Positions 31,231 through 39,937 of a stretch of 64,000 bases of DNA are shown piece after piece. The stretch covers positions 248,001 through 312,000 of the forward strand of contig JBAOHQ010000008.1 of the NCBI GenBank assembly GCA_037045185.1, in the 5' to 3' direction. The notes below the pieces were generated by a model. The model did no database searches, was not told the DNA's origin, and worked only from the letters and a program-made list of their open reading frames with translations. This DNA comes from JAKOUY01 sp037045185 (GTDB lineage Bacteria > Actinomycetota > Acidimicrobiia > Acidimicrobiales > Ilumatobacteraceae). Positions within the stretch are counted from its first letter, which is position 1; every line of letters begins with the position of its first letter. Both the position numbers and the translations under genes were made by a program.

Positions 31231-32379
31231 GTGAAGCTGCAGATCGACGACGACCAACTGGCCGCGTGCGTCAGTTGCGGCCTGTGCCTGCCGCACTGCC
31301 CCACCTATCGCGTCACGGGTGAGGAAGGGCTGTCACCGCGTGGGCGGATCGCGGCGATGCGCGCCGTCCAGCAGGAGGGGCGCGACGTCGACGCCGACAC
31401 GCTGCGTTTCGTGGAGACCTGCGTGCAGTGCCGCGGCTGCGAGCCGGCCTGCCCGAGCGGGGTGCAGTTCGGGGCGCTGATGGAGGGTACCCGCCATACC
31501 CTGGCCGACGGGCGGCGGATCACGCCGCGCTGGCAGCGCGCCGCGTTCGCCGGGCTGGCCCGACACCGCCTGCTGCTCGCCGGCTCGTCGCTGCTTGCCA
31601 TCGCCCAGCGCGCCCGGCTCGTGCCCCTCCGGCTGGGACTCGGCAGGCTGCCCATCCGCCGCCGCCCGCTCCACCCGGCGACGGGCGAGGGCGCCTGGCT
31701 GTACACCGGCTGCGTGATGGACGCCTGGCAACGGGAAACCCACCGCTCGACCGCCGAGGTGCTCAGCGCCCTCGGCATCACCTACCGCTATCCCACCGCA
31801 GGAGGATGCTGTGGGGCCCTGCACGCCCACGCCGGGCTGCACGCCGACGCCGCGCGGCTCGCCCGCCGGACCATGGCGTCGATGCCGGGCGATGCCCCGA
31901 TCGTGGTCAACTCGGCCGGCTGCGGGGCGTCGATGAAGGAGTACGGCGCGCTCGTCGGTACGTCCGAGGCGGCGGCGTTCTCACGGCGCGTCTTCGACGT
32001 TCACGAGTTCATCGCCCCGCAGTTGGGGCGGCTCGGCGTGCCGCCCGGTTCGCAGGCGGTGATCGTCCAGGACCCGTGCCACCTGCGTCACGTGCAGAAG
32101 GCCCATGCCGCAGTCCGCCAGGTGATCGGCGCGGTCGCCCGCCCCGTGGAGCTCGACGACGAGGGCCTGTGCTGCGGCGCGGGCGGCGCCTACTCCGCGC
32201 TGCAGCCGGAGCTGGCCGGCGCGATCCGTGACCGCAAGTTGGCGTCGATCCAGCGCGCCCAAGCGGCCAGCGGCGCCACCGTCATCGCCAGCGCCAACCC
32301 CGGCTGCGCGATGCACCTCGGCGCCGCCGGGCTCACCGTGCGCCACCCGATCGACCTGCTCGCCGAGGCGCTGCGATGA
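31231..32379 (+). CDS. glcF: Iron-sulfur subunit of 2-hydroxyacid oxidase, GlcF type
   Basis: About 382 residues. Two 4Fe-4S ferredoxin motifs at the N terminus (CVSCGLCLPHCP, CVQCRGCEPACP) are followed by two CCG domains (GGCCGALHAHAG and LCCGAGGAYS). This is the layout of GlcF and heterodisulfide-reductase-D-like electron carriers. It would accept electrons from GlcD/GlcE, encoded about 6.3 kb upstream. Its separation from them is unusual and the mobile island lies between. The last codons overlap a small gene by 4 bp. Confidence 0.9.
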   Translation: MKLQIDDDQLAACVSCGLCLPHCPTYRVTGEEGLSPRGRIAAMRAVQQEGRDVDADTLRFVETCVQCRGCEPACPSGVQFGALMEGTRHTLADGRRITPRWQRAAFAGLARHRLLLAGSSLLAIAQRARLVPLRLGLGRLPIRRRPLHPATGEGAWLYTGCVMDAWQRETHRSTAEVLSALGITYRYPTAGGCCGALHAHAGLHADAARLARRTMASMPGDAPIVVNSAGCGASMKEYGALVGTSEAAAFSRRVFDVHEFIAPQLGRLGVPPGSQAVIVQDPCHLRHVQKAHAAVRQVIGAVARPVELDDEGLCCGAGGAYSALQPELAGAIRDRKLASIQRAQAASGATVIASANPGCAMHLGAAGLTVRHPIDLLAEALR

Positions 32380-32558
32380 CCGGGGCCGACGAACTGGCCG
32401 ACCGGCTGGAGGCCATCTCCGCCGATCTCGACGAGATGATGTTCGACCGGCTCCGTCAGGCCGCCGCCGACGGGCAGCGCCGGCCAGACGACGACAAGCG
32501 ATTGCTCGCCGCCCGCCGGGCGATCGACAAGGCGATCACGCTGCTGCGAACCCGTTGA
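32376..32558 (+). CDS. Small protein of unknown function downstream of glcF
   Basis: 60 residues, charged and helical (ADELADRLEAISADLDEMMF, RAIDKAITLLRTR). The ATGA overlap with glcF supports translation. The last 23 bp overlap the 3 prime end of the convergent LOG-family gene. No family is recognised; it could be a small partner of the oxidase or a general helical regulator. Confidence 0.6.
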   Translation: MTGADELADRLEAISADLDEMMFDRLRQAAADGQRRPDDDKRLLAARRAIDKAITLLRTR

Positions 32559-33514
32559 GGGTGTCGATCAGCTCGCGCAGGTCGCCATAGCCGTGCTTGG
32601 CGAAGTGGAAGGCGATACGCGCTGTGTCCACGGCGTCGTGCTCGCGCCGCTCCACGTCGAACGGTTCGACGATGCGGATCACCCCTGACTTGCACAGGTG
32701 GCCGAACCGGGTGTTCAGCGCGTCCAACTGCTCGGGGGACGGCGCCTGAAGCATGCGGATGACCAGCAGGTCGCCGACGTAGCGCATCGACTGGTAGTTG
32801 CGGTAGAACCGCAGCACCTCGGCTGCGGCGTCGGCGGCCGAGTCGGTGACCAGGTACAAGCCGGTGTCGGCCGCGGCCACCAGACCACGGGCAACGAGTT
32901 GCTCGTCGACGAACTCGTGGACCCGCTCCCAGTAGGGATCGCCGGGAGTGTCGAGGAACACGATCGGCACCGGTACGCCCTTGCCGGTCTGCGTCAAGGT
33001 GAGCAGCTCGAAGGTCTCGTCCAGGGTTCCGAAGCCGCCGGGCAGGCAGACGAACCCCTTGCTCTCCTTGATGAGCATCAGCTTGCGGGTGAAGAAGTAC
33101 TTCATGCTGACGTACTTGGAGTCGCCGGCGATCACCGGGTTGGCGCCCTGCTCGAAGGGCAGGCGGATGGACACCCCGATGGACTGCTCCCGTCCGGCGC
33201 CCTCCATCGCCGCCTGCATGATCCCCGGGCCGGCGCCGGTGATGACCATCCAGCCGGCGGCGGCGAGCTCGGCGGCCACCAGGCGAGCCTGGCGGTACAG
33301 CGGATCGTCCGGCTTCGGTGCGCGCCGAGCCGAAGATCGCCACCTTGGAGCGCGCCCGGTACGGGGCGAACATGGCGAACGCCTCGCGCATCTCGGTCAG
33401 CGCCGCGCTGGCGATCTTCATGTCGAGAGCGAGTGGCTGGTCGCCGATCAGCTCGTTGGCCGCGGCGAGCAACTGCTCGGCGAGACGCTGCTGGCGCGTC
33501 GAGGGTTGGCCCAC
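32536..33514 (-). CDS. LOG/TIGR00730-family nucleotide phosphoribohydrolase-like protein (frameshifted as assembled)
   Basis: About 325 residues. The core shows VAIFGSART, GWMVITGAGPGIMQAAMEGA and the family signature PGGFGTLDETFE. Proteins of this family cleave (deoxy)nucleoside 5-monophosphates, including cytokinin precursors, to base and ribose phosphate. An N-terminal helical extension of about 60 residues and a longer C terminus distinguish this member from the short LOG form. One extra base at about 33316-33317 (C/G doublet in a Thr codon) breaks the frame. The probable start is GTG 33514, just after the tal stop. It is third in a tkt-tal unit. Confidence 0.82.
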
Positions 33515-33515
33515 G

Positions 33516-34624
33516 TCAGCGCCGGAACTCGCGACGCCTTGTCGCCCAGCGCGCCGAGGAGCTCGGTGAAGCTCTTCTGGAAGCTGGCAACGCCATCGGC
33601 TTCGAGCGTGGCGGCGACGTCGTCGAGATCGACACCCACCGCCTGCAGGTCGGTCCACACCTGCTCGGCCTCGTCCACGCCGGCGTCGATGGTTCGCCCC
33701 AGGGTGCCGTGGTCGGCGAAGGCCTCGATGGTGGCGTCGGGCAGGGTGTTCACCGTGTGCGGTCCGATGCAGCGCGTCGACGTACAGCGTGTCCGGGTAC
33801 GCCGGGTTCTTCGTCGAGGTGCTGGCCCACAGGGGCCGTTGCGCCACCGCGCCCTGCTGCTGGAGGTGCTCCCAACGGGTCCCGCTGAAGGTCTGCTGGA
33901 ACTGGCGGTAGGCCAACTTGGCCTGGGCAACGGCGCCCTTGCCGCGCAGTGCCAGGGCCTCCGGTGAACCGATGGCGTCGAGACGCTTGTCGATCTCGGT
34001 GTCGACCCGGCTGATGAAGAAGCTGGCCACGCTGGCCACCTTGGACGGCTCGGCGCCATGGGCGTGGATGTACTGCTCGAGGCCGTCGAGGTAGGCGTCC
34101 ATCACCTGCTGGTAGCGGTCCAGGCTGAAGATCAGGGTCACGTTGATGCTGCGGCCCTCGGCGATCATCTGGCGGATCGCCGGGAGGCCCTCGGGTGTGG
34201 CCGGAATCTTCACCATCAGGTTGGGCCTGGCGATGCGCTGGTGCAGATCGCGGGCCGCGGACTCCGTCCCGGGGCCGTCGTTGGCCAGGCTCGGGTCGAC
34301 CTCGACACTGACGTAGCCGTCGGCGCCATTGGAGTCCTCGTAGAGCTCGGCGAAGGCATCGAGCGCGCCGTTGATGTCCGTCAGGACCATCGCCCAGTAG
34401 TCGTCGATCAGCGGATGGTGATCGGTGGCCAGCTCACGGAACTGGTCGTCGTAGTCGGGTGAGCCCTGGATGGCCTTCTGGAAGATCGTCGGGTTGCTGG
34501 TCAGGCCGCGGATGCCGCGGTGGATCAACGAGGCGATGGTGCCCTCGGTGAGGTAGCTGCGCTTCAGGTTGTCGAGCCACGGGCTCTGGCCGAAGTCCTC
34601 GCGCAGGCGGATGAGACGGTTCAT
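33516..34624 (-). CDS. tal: Transaldolase, long actinobacterial form (frameshifted as assembled)
   Basis: Transaldolase moves a dihydroxyacetone unit between sugar phosphates in the pentose phosphate pathway. LTSNPTIFQKAI, NLMVKIPATPEGLPAI (Schiff-base Lys), LIFSLDRYQQVMDAY and ASFFISRVDTEID are all present. The frame is broken at 33769-33770 (G/C doublet in a Leu codon), after which IGPHTVNTLP and a typical C terminus follow. A second doublet near 33525-33526 would give a stop at 33516-33518. With both corrected the length is 368 residues. It follows tkt by 9 bp with a TAGGAG site. Confidence 0.92.
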
Positions 34625-34633
34625 GGCGTGCTC

Positions 34634-36604
34634 CTACTGCTTGGCCGTGACCAGCGCGTGCTGGCCCGGGCGACGACGTGGTCGACGTTGATGCCGAGTC
34701 GTTCCAGCACCTCGCCACCGGGAGCGCTGGCACCGAAGCGGTCGATGCCGACGCTGGCCGTCGCATACCGCTCCCAACCGAAGGTGCTGGCAGCCTCGAC
34801 GCTGAGCGAGGGCACTCCGGCGGGCAGGATCCGGTTGCGGAAGGCCGCGCCCTGGGCAGCGAAGCGATCCCACGACGGCATGCTGACGACCCGGGTGGCG
34901 ATGCCGGCGCGCCGCAGGCGATCGGCGGCGGCCACGCACAGGGCGACCTCGCTGCCGGTGCCGATCAACACGAGGTCGGGGTTCTTGGCCGTCACCACCA
35001 CGCCGGCGCCGCGCTCCACCGCCGAACCGTCCGTGGTGACCTCGATGGCCTGGCGGGACAGCACCAGCGCCGTGGGCCCGGCGTGGTCGACCGCGGCGCG
35101 CACCGCCGCGCTGGTCTCGTTGGCGTCCGCCGGGCGGATGACCTGCAGGCCGGGGATGCAGCGCAGTGTCGCCAGGTGCTCGACGGGCTGGTGCGTGGGG
35201 CCGTCCTCGCCGACGCCCACCGAGTCGTGGGTCCAGACGAAGATCACCTTGGCGTGGCTCAGCGCGGCGAGGCGCACCGGCGGGCGCATGTAGTCGAGGA
35301 ACACGAAGAACGTGCCTCCCACCGGGATGACGCCGCCGTGGCGGGCCATGCCCACCATGGCCGACCCCATCCCATGCTCGCGGATGCCGTAGTAGACCTG
35401 CTGGCCCCCCGGGTTGGCCCGTGACTGGGCCGTGGCCCCGGACAGCCTCGTGCCGGTGTTGCCGGTGAGATCGGCGGCGCCGATCATCAATCCGGGAAGG
35501 TCCGGGGCGACTGCGTTGAACGCCTTCTCCACGGCGACGCGGGTGGCCACCTTCTCACCGGCGGCGAAGCGGGGCAGGGCCTCGGCCCATCCGGGTGTGC
35601 CGGTCCCGGCCCAGCAGGCGTCCCATGCGGCGCGGTCGATGGCCGCCGACTTCAGCCGTGCGGCCCATGCCTTGCGCCACACGGCGCCGCGAGCCATCGC
35701 CCGCTTGCGGTACGCCGTCACCAGCGGGCGCGGCGCCCAGAACGGTTCGTCGGGAATCCCCATGACCGCCTTGGTTCGGGCCACCTGCTCCACGGTGAAC
35801 GGGTTGCCATGTGCCTCGTGGCGGTCGGTGAGGTCCGGGCTGGGGAAACCGATGTGGCTGCGCAACACCAGCAACGTCGGGCGGTCCGTGGTCTGCTTGG
35901 CGGCGTTCAGCGCCGCCTCCAGGGCGTCGCAGTCCTCGGCGATCCGCCCGAGCTTGACCACGTTCCAGCCGTAGGCCTTGAAGCGAGCCGGCACGTTGTC
36001 GCTGTACGACGAGCGCGGTGTCGCCGTCGATGGTGATGTGGTTGTCGTCGTAGACACCGATCAGGTTGCCCAGACCGAGGTGTCCGGCCAGCGAGGCGGC
36101 CTCGTGGCTGACGCCTTCCATGAAGCAGCCGTCCCCGGCCAGCACGAAGATGTGGTGGTCCTGGACGGTGGCGCCGAACTGGGCCTGCAACCTGCGAGCG
36201 GCGATGGCCATGCCCACGGCGTTGGCGAAGCCTTGGCCGAGTGGGCCGGTGGTCACCTCGACGCCGGCGGTGTGGCCGGCCTCGGGGTGCCCCGGCGTGG
36301 CCGACTCCCAGCTGCGGAACGCCTTGATGTCGTCCAGCTCCAGCCCGTAGCCGTTGAGGTACAGCAGGGCGTACTGCAGGATCGAGGCGTGGCCGTTGGA
36401 GAGCACGAAGCGGTCACGATCGGGCCACAGGGGGTTAGCCGGATCATGCTTCATCACCCGGCTGTAGAGCACATGGGCAAGGGGAGCGAGGGCCATCGCC
36501 GTTCCCTGGTGGCCGCTCCTGGCGTACAGCGGGGCGTCCATCGCCAGGCCGCGGATGAGGCCGATGGCCTGGTGATCGAAGTCGTCAGGAAGCGAGGTAG
36601 CCAC
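34634..36604 (-). CDS. tkt: Transketolase (frameshifted as assembled)
   Basis: A thiamine-diphosphate enzyme exchanging two-carbon units in the pentose phosphate pathway. N-terminal DAPLYARSGHQGTAMALAPL and the ThDP motif GDGCFMEGVSHEAASLAG, plus NLIGVYDDN, are in one frame. SYSDNVPARFKAYGW and the pyrimidine domain (YYGIREHGMGSAMVGMA) are in a second, and the C terminus VTAKQ in a third. One extra base at about 36010-36011 (C/G doublet in a Leu codon) and one missing C near 34665 explain this; corrected length is 656 residues. GTG 36604 lies 6 nt from a TACAGT hexamer. First gene of tkt-tal-LOG. Confidence 0.93.
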
Positions 36605-36610
36605 ACCTCG

Positions 36611-36616
36611 ACTGTA
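36611..36616 (-). promoter_or_regulatory. -10-like hexamer TACAGT upstream of tkt
   Basis: TACAGT on the minus strand lies 6 nt before GTG 36604. Confidence 0.5.
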
Positions 36617-36671
36617 TCGGGCCGGTTCGCGTCGGCCGATCGGCGCCGAGGCGCATCGACGGGCCGATCAG

Positions 36672-36677
36672 TAGCAT
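36672..36677 (+). promoter_or_regulatory. -10-like hexamer TAGCAT upstream of the TetR gene
   Basis: TAGCAT lies 8 nt before ATG 36686. Confidence 0.5.
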
Positions 36678-36685
36678 CCACCGCG

Positions 36686-37300
36686 ATGACCGAGGGAGCG
36701 ATGGAGCCGAGGGGGACCAGGGACCTGATCCTCGCCGAGGCGTTGCACTGCTTCGCCGACGCCGGCTACGACGGCACCTCGCTGAACGACATCGCCGCCG
36801 GGGTCGGCATCCGCCGGCCGAGCCTCCTGCATCACTTCGGCTCGAAGGAGGCGCTCTACGGCGAGGTCTTCGAGGGCCTGCTCAGCGACTGGATCCGGCG
36901 GGTCAACGCCGCGGTGGGAACCCGTCAGCAGGGCTTCGCCATGGTCGAGCAGGTGGTCGGGGCCAGCTTCGACTTCTTCATCGCCAACCCACAGTTCGTC
37001 CGCCTGATGCGCCGCGAGGCCATCGACGGCGGCCAGCACCTGGGCATCGACCTGGCGGCCGCGCTGCGCCCGATGTGGGACCGGGCGGTGGCGTTCATGG
37101 AGCGGGAGATGGACACCGGCACCTTCCGCCGCCACGACGCCGAGCAGCTGCTGGTCACCGGGTACGGGGCGCTGCTCAGCTACTTCTCCGACGCCCCGTT
37201 CCTGGGCGGGCTGCTGGACGCCGACCCACTGCAACCCGAGGCGACGACCCGAAGGCGGGAGCACATCATCTCGTTCTTCCTCACCGCACTGCGCCCGTAG
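36686..37300 (+). CDS. TetR-family transcriptional regulator
   Basis: About 204 residues. The N-terminal TetR helix-turn-helix reads LILAEALHCFADAGYDGTSL, then IAAGVGIRRPSLLHHFGSKEALY. The all-helical C-terminal ligand domain is not assignable to a ligand class. It is divergent from tkt and just upstream of a thioesterase and an acyl-CoA synthetase, so regulation of fatty-acid-related genes is plausible. Start at ATG 36686 with hexamer support; ATG 36701 also possible. Confidence 0.9.
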   Translation: MTEGAMEPRGTRDLILAEALHCFADAGYDGTSLNDIAAGVGIRRPSLLHHFGSKEALYGEVFEGLLSDWIRRVNAAVGTRQQGFAMVEQVVGASFDFFIANPQFVRLMRREAIDGGQHLGIDLAAALRPMWDRAVAFMEREMDTGTFRRHDAEQLLVTGYGALLSYFSDAPFLGGLLDADPLQPEATTRRREHIISFFLTALRP

Positions 37301-37313
37301 CAGCGCCGCCCAC

Positions 37314-37319
37314 TACGGT
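37314..37319 (+). promoter_or_regulatory. -10-like hexamer TACGGT upstream of the thioesterase gene
   Basis: TACGGT lies 9 nt before ATG 37329, with only 28 bp between the TetR stop and this gene. Confidence 0.5.
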
Positions 37320-37328
37320 CGACAACCG

Positions 37329-37772
37329 ATGAGTCGCGCGTCGTCGTTCCCCGAACTGGATGCCGAGACCGCCCGCCGCTGGTCGACGTTCGGCCGGCGC
37401 GACGACCCGTTCTTCCAGGAGTTCCTGGGGGTGGAGGTCGAAGAGGTCCGGACTGACTACTGCCGGATGCGCCTGCCCTTCCGGCGCAGCCTGGAGCAGC
37501 CCGGCGGTGTGGTGCACGGCGGGGCGATCGCCTCCCTGCTGGACACCGTGGTGGTCCCGGCAGTCGGCCAGGCCTACCCGCGCGACGCCCGGTTCTCCAC
37601 CGTCGACATGTCCATCCAGTTCATGTCGGCGCTGATCGGCGACGACGCCATCGGGGAGGGATGGATCGTGCGCCGTGGCAGGACCCTGGTCTTCTGCGAG
37701 TCCGAGGTGGTGGCCGCCACGACCGGCAAGACCGTCGCCAGAAGCCTGCTGACCTACCACGTGTCGGCATGA
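37329..37772 (+). CDS. Hotdog-fold thioesterase, PaaI-like
   Basis: 147 residues with the PaaI/4HBT pattern: a beta strand and the HGGAIASLLDTVV helix that carries the Asp/Glu near the CoA thioester. A later TVDMSIQFM strand follows. Such enzymes hydrolyse acyl- or phenylacetyl-type CoA thioesters. It is followed by an acyl-CoA synthetase with a 4-bp overlap, suggesting paired formation and hydrolysis of one CoA ester. Confidence 0.86.
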   Translation: MSRASSFPELDAETARRWSTFGRRDDPFFQEFLGVEVEEVRTDYCRMRLPFRRSLEQPGGVVHGGAIASLLDTVVVPAVGQAYPRDARFSTVDMSIQFMSALIGDDAIGEGWIVRRGRTLVFCESEVVAATTGKTVARSLLTYHVSA

Positions 37773-39937
37773 ACAGCACCACGTTGTCCGAGGCGGCGTC
37801 GAAGGCGTTGCTCGCCCAGTACGGCGTCCCGCTGGCCGCCGAGCGCCTGGTGGGCACCGTCGAGGAGGCGGTCAAGGCAGCTGCGGCCATCGGTGGGACC
37901 GTCGTGGTCAAGCTGTGCGGCGATGCCATCGCTCACAAGACCGAGCGCGGGCTGGTCAGGCTGAACCTGACCACTCCCGAGCAGGTCCGCCAGGCCGGCG
38001 CGGCACTGCTCGGCGCGGCGACTCCGGCCGACGGCCACGTCCAGCTGCTGGTCGCCCCGATGGTGCGCGGGACTCGTGAGCTGATCGCCGGCGTGGTCGA
38101 CGATGCCCAGTTCGGACTGAACGTGATGCTCGGCGTCGGCGGCGTGCTGGCCGAGGCGATCGCCGACGTGGTGTTCCGCCCCCTGCCGATCACCGCGGCG
38201 GACGCCGCCGAGATGATCGGCTCGCTGCGCACCCAGACGCTGCTCGGTCCGTTCCGCGGTGAGGCCGCCGTGGATCGGGACGCGCTGACCGCGGTGCTGC
38301 TGGGTCTCAGCCAGGTGGCCGCGAGCCGGACCGACGTGGCCAGCATCGATCTCAACCCGGTGATCGTCCGGCCCGACGGTACCCCCGTGGCGGTGGACGC
38401 GCTGGTGGAGCTGACCGATCGACCGAGGAAGCACCGTCCGGCGCCCCGCCGCTACACCGACGCCCAGTTCCGGGCGCTGTTCGAGCCGGCCGGCGTGGTG
38501 GTGGCGGGGGCCAGCTCGCATCCGGGAAAGTTCGGCTTCGTCAGCCTGCACAACCTGCTGGCGTCGGGTTATCCGGGCCGTGTCTACGGGACCAATCTGG
38601 CCGCCGAGGAGGTGCTGGGCGTCCAGACGGTGGCCAGCGCCGCCGACCTGCCCGACGGCCAGGCCGATCTGGTCGTGGTCTGCGCACCGGCCGCGGCCAA
38701 CGAGCAGTTGTTGCGTGACTGCGCCGCCAGGGGGGTGGGCGCGGCGTTCGTGACCAGTGCCGGCTACGGCGAGGCGGGCCCAGACGGCAAGCTCGCCGAG
38801 GAGCGGCTGGTGCGCCTGGCCGGCGAGCTGGGGCTGATCATGGCCGGCCCCAACGGGCAGGGCCTGGTCAGCACGCCCGCCGGCCTGTGCGCCATGATCG
38901 TGGCCCCGTACCCGCCGGCGGGACGCATCGCCGTCGCCAGCCAGAGCGGCAACTTCGTGTCCACGTTCCTGAACTACGCCCGCCAGACCGGGGTCGGGGT
39001 GAGCCGGGCGGTCTCGGCGGGCAACGCCGCCGCGGTCGCACCCGCCGACTACCTCGACTGGTACGCCGGCGACGACGCCACGGCGGTGTCGCTGGCGTAC
39101 GTCGAGGGGATCACCGACGGCCGTGAACTGCTCACCAGGCTGGCGTCCTGCGCGGCGCGCAAGCCGCTGGTGGTGGTGAAGGGCGGGGCCACCGAAGGCG
39201 GGGCGCGAGCGGCCGCCAGCCACACCGGCGCGCTGGCGGCCAACGACCGGATCTTCGACGGCGCCTGCCGCCAGGCGGGTGTGACCCGGGCGGCCACGGT
39301 CGAGGAAGCGTTCGAGGCCGCGGCCACCTTCGCCACCCAACCGCTCCCCGCCGGCCCGAACGTGGTCATCCTCACCACCGTGGGCGGCTGGGGGGTGGTG
39401 ACCAGCGACCAGCTCGCCCTCTGCGACGAGCTGCGCCTGCTGGAACTGCCCGCCGACCTGCAAGCCGCGATCGACGCCAAGCTCCCGCCCCGCTGGAGCC
39501 GTAACAACCCCGTGGACTGCGCCGGTGGGGAGACCCGCGACACCATCCCGGAGGTGCTCGAGCTGATCGCCGCCCATCCCGAGGTGCACTCGGTGATCTA
39601 CCTCGGCCTGGGGATCCAGAGCAACCAGGCGCGGCTGATGCGTGAGGGCCGGTTCTACCCCGACCACGGCCTGGAGCGCATCGTCGAGTACCACGAGCGC
39701 CAGGACACCCGCTTCGCCCAGGCCGCGGCGGCGTGCAGCGAGCGCCACGGCAAGCCGATCCTCACCGCCACCGAGCTGGCCGTCGCCGACCCGTCCAACG
39801 CCGGCCCCGCCGCCGTGCGGGCCAGCGGGCGGCTGTGCTATCCCAGTGGCAACAGAGCCGTGGTGGCCCTGGCCCACCTGACCCGCTACGCGCGCTTCCG
39901 TCAGCGGCGCCAGGCGGCAGAATGGTCGGATGCGTAG
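37769..39937 (+). CDS. NDP-forming acyl-CoA synthetase (acetate--CoA ligase family)
   Basis: 722 residues in the order beta-like ATP-grasp domain, then CoA-binding and ligase-CoA domains. The first about 220 residues are ATP-grasp (VVKLCGDAIAHKTERGLVRL). A Rossmann CoA-binding domain follows from residue 235 (VVVAGASSHPGKFG), then GPNGQGLVST and the phospho-His region within AASHTGALAAND. It converts acid plus CoA and ATP to acyl-CoA and ADP, reversibly. ATG 37769 overlaps the thioesterase stop. The true substrate is not evident. Confidence 0.88.
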   Translation: MNSTTLSEAASKALLAQYGVPLAAERLVGTVEEAVKAAAAIGGTVVVKLCGDAIAHKTERGLVRLNLTTPEQVRQAGAALLGAATPADGHVQLLVAPMVRGTRELIAGVVDDAQFGLNVMLGVGGVLAEAIADVVFRPLPITAADAAEMIGSLRTQTLLGPFRGEAAVDRDALTAVLLGLSQVAASRTDVASIDLNPVIVRPDGTPVAVDALVELTDRPRKHRPAPRRYTDAQFRALFEPAGVVVAGASSHPGKFGFVSLHNLLASGYPGRVYGTNLAAEEVLGVQTVASAADLPDGQADLVVVCAPAAANEQLLRDCAARGVGAAFVTSAGYGEAGPDGKLAEERLVRLAGELGLIMAGPNGQGLVSTPAGLCAMIVAPYPPAGRIAVASQSGNFVSTFLNYARQTGVGVSRAVSAGNAAAVAPADYLDWYAGDDATAVSLAYVEGITDGRELLTRLASCAARKPLVVVKGGATEGGARAAASHTGALAANDRIFDGACRQAGVTRAATVEEAFEAAATFATQPLPAGPNVVILTTVGGWGVVTSDQLALCDELRLLELPADLQAAIDAKLPPRWSRNNPVDCAGGETRDTIPEVLELIAAHPEVHSVIYLGLGIQSNQARLMREGRFYPDHGLERIVEYHERQDTRFAQAAAACSERHGKPILTATELAVADPSNAGPAAVRASGRLCYPSGNRAVVALAHLTRYARFRQRRQAAEWSDA

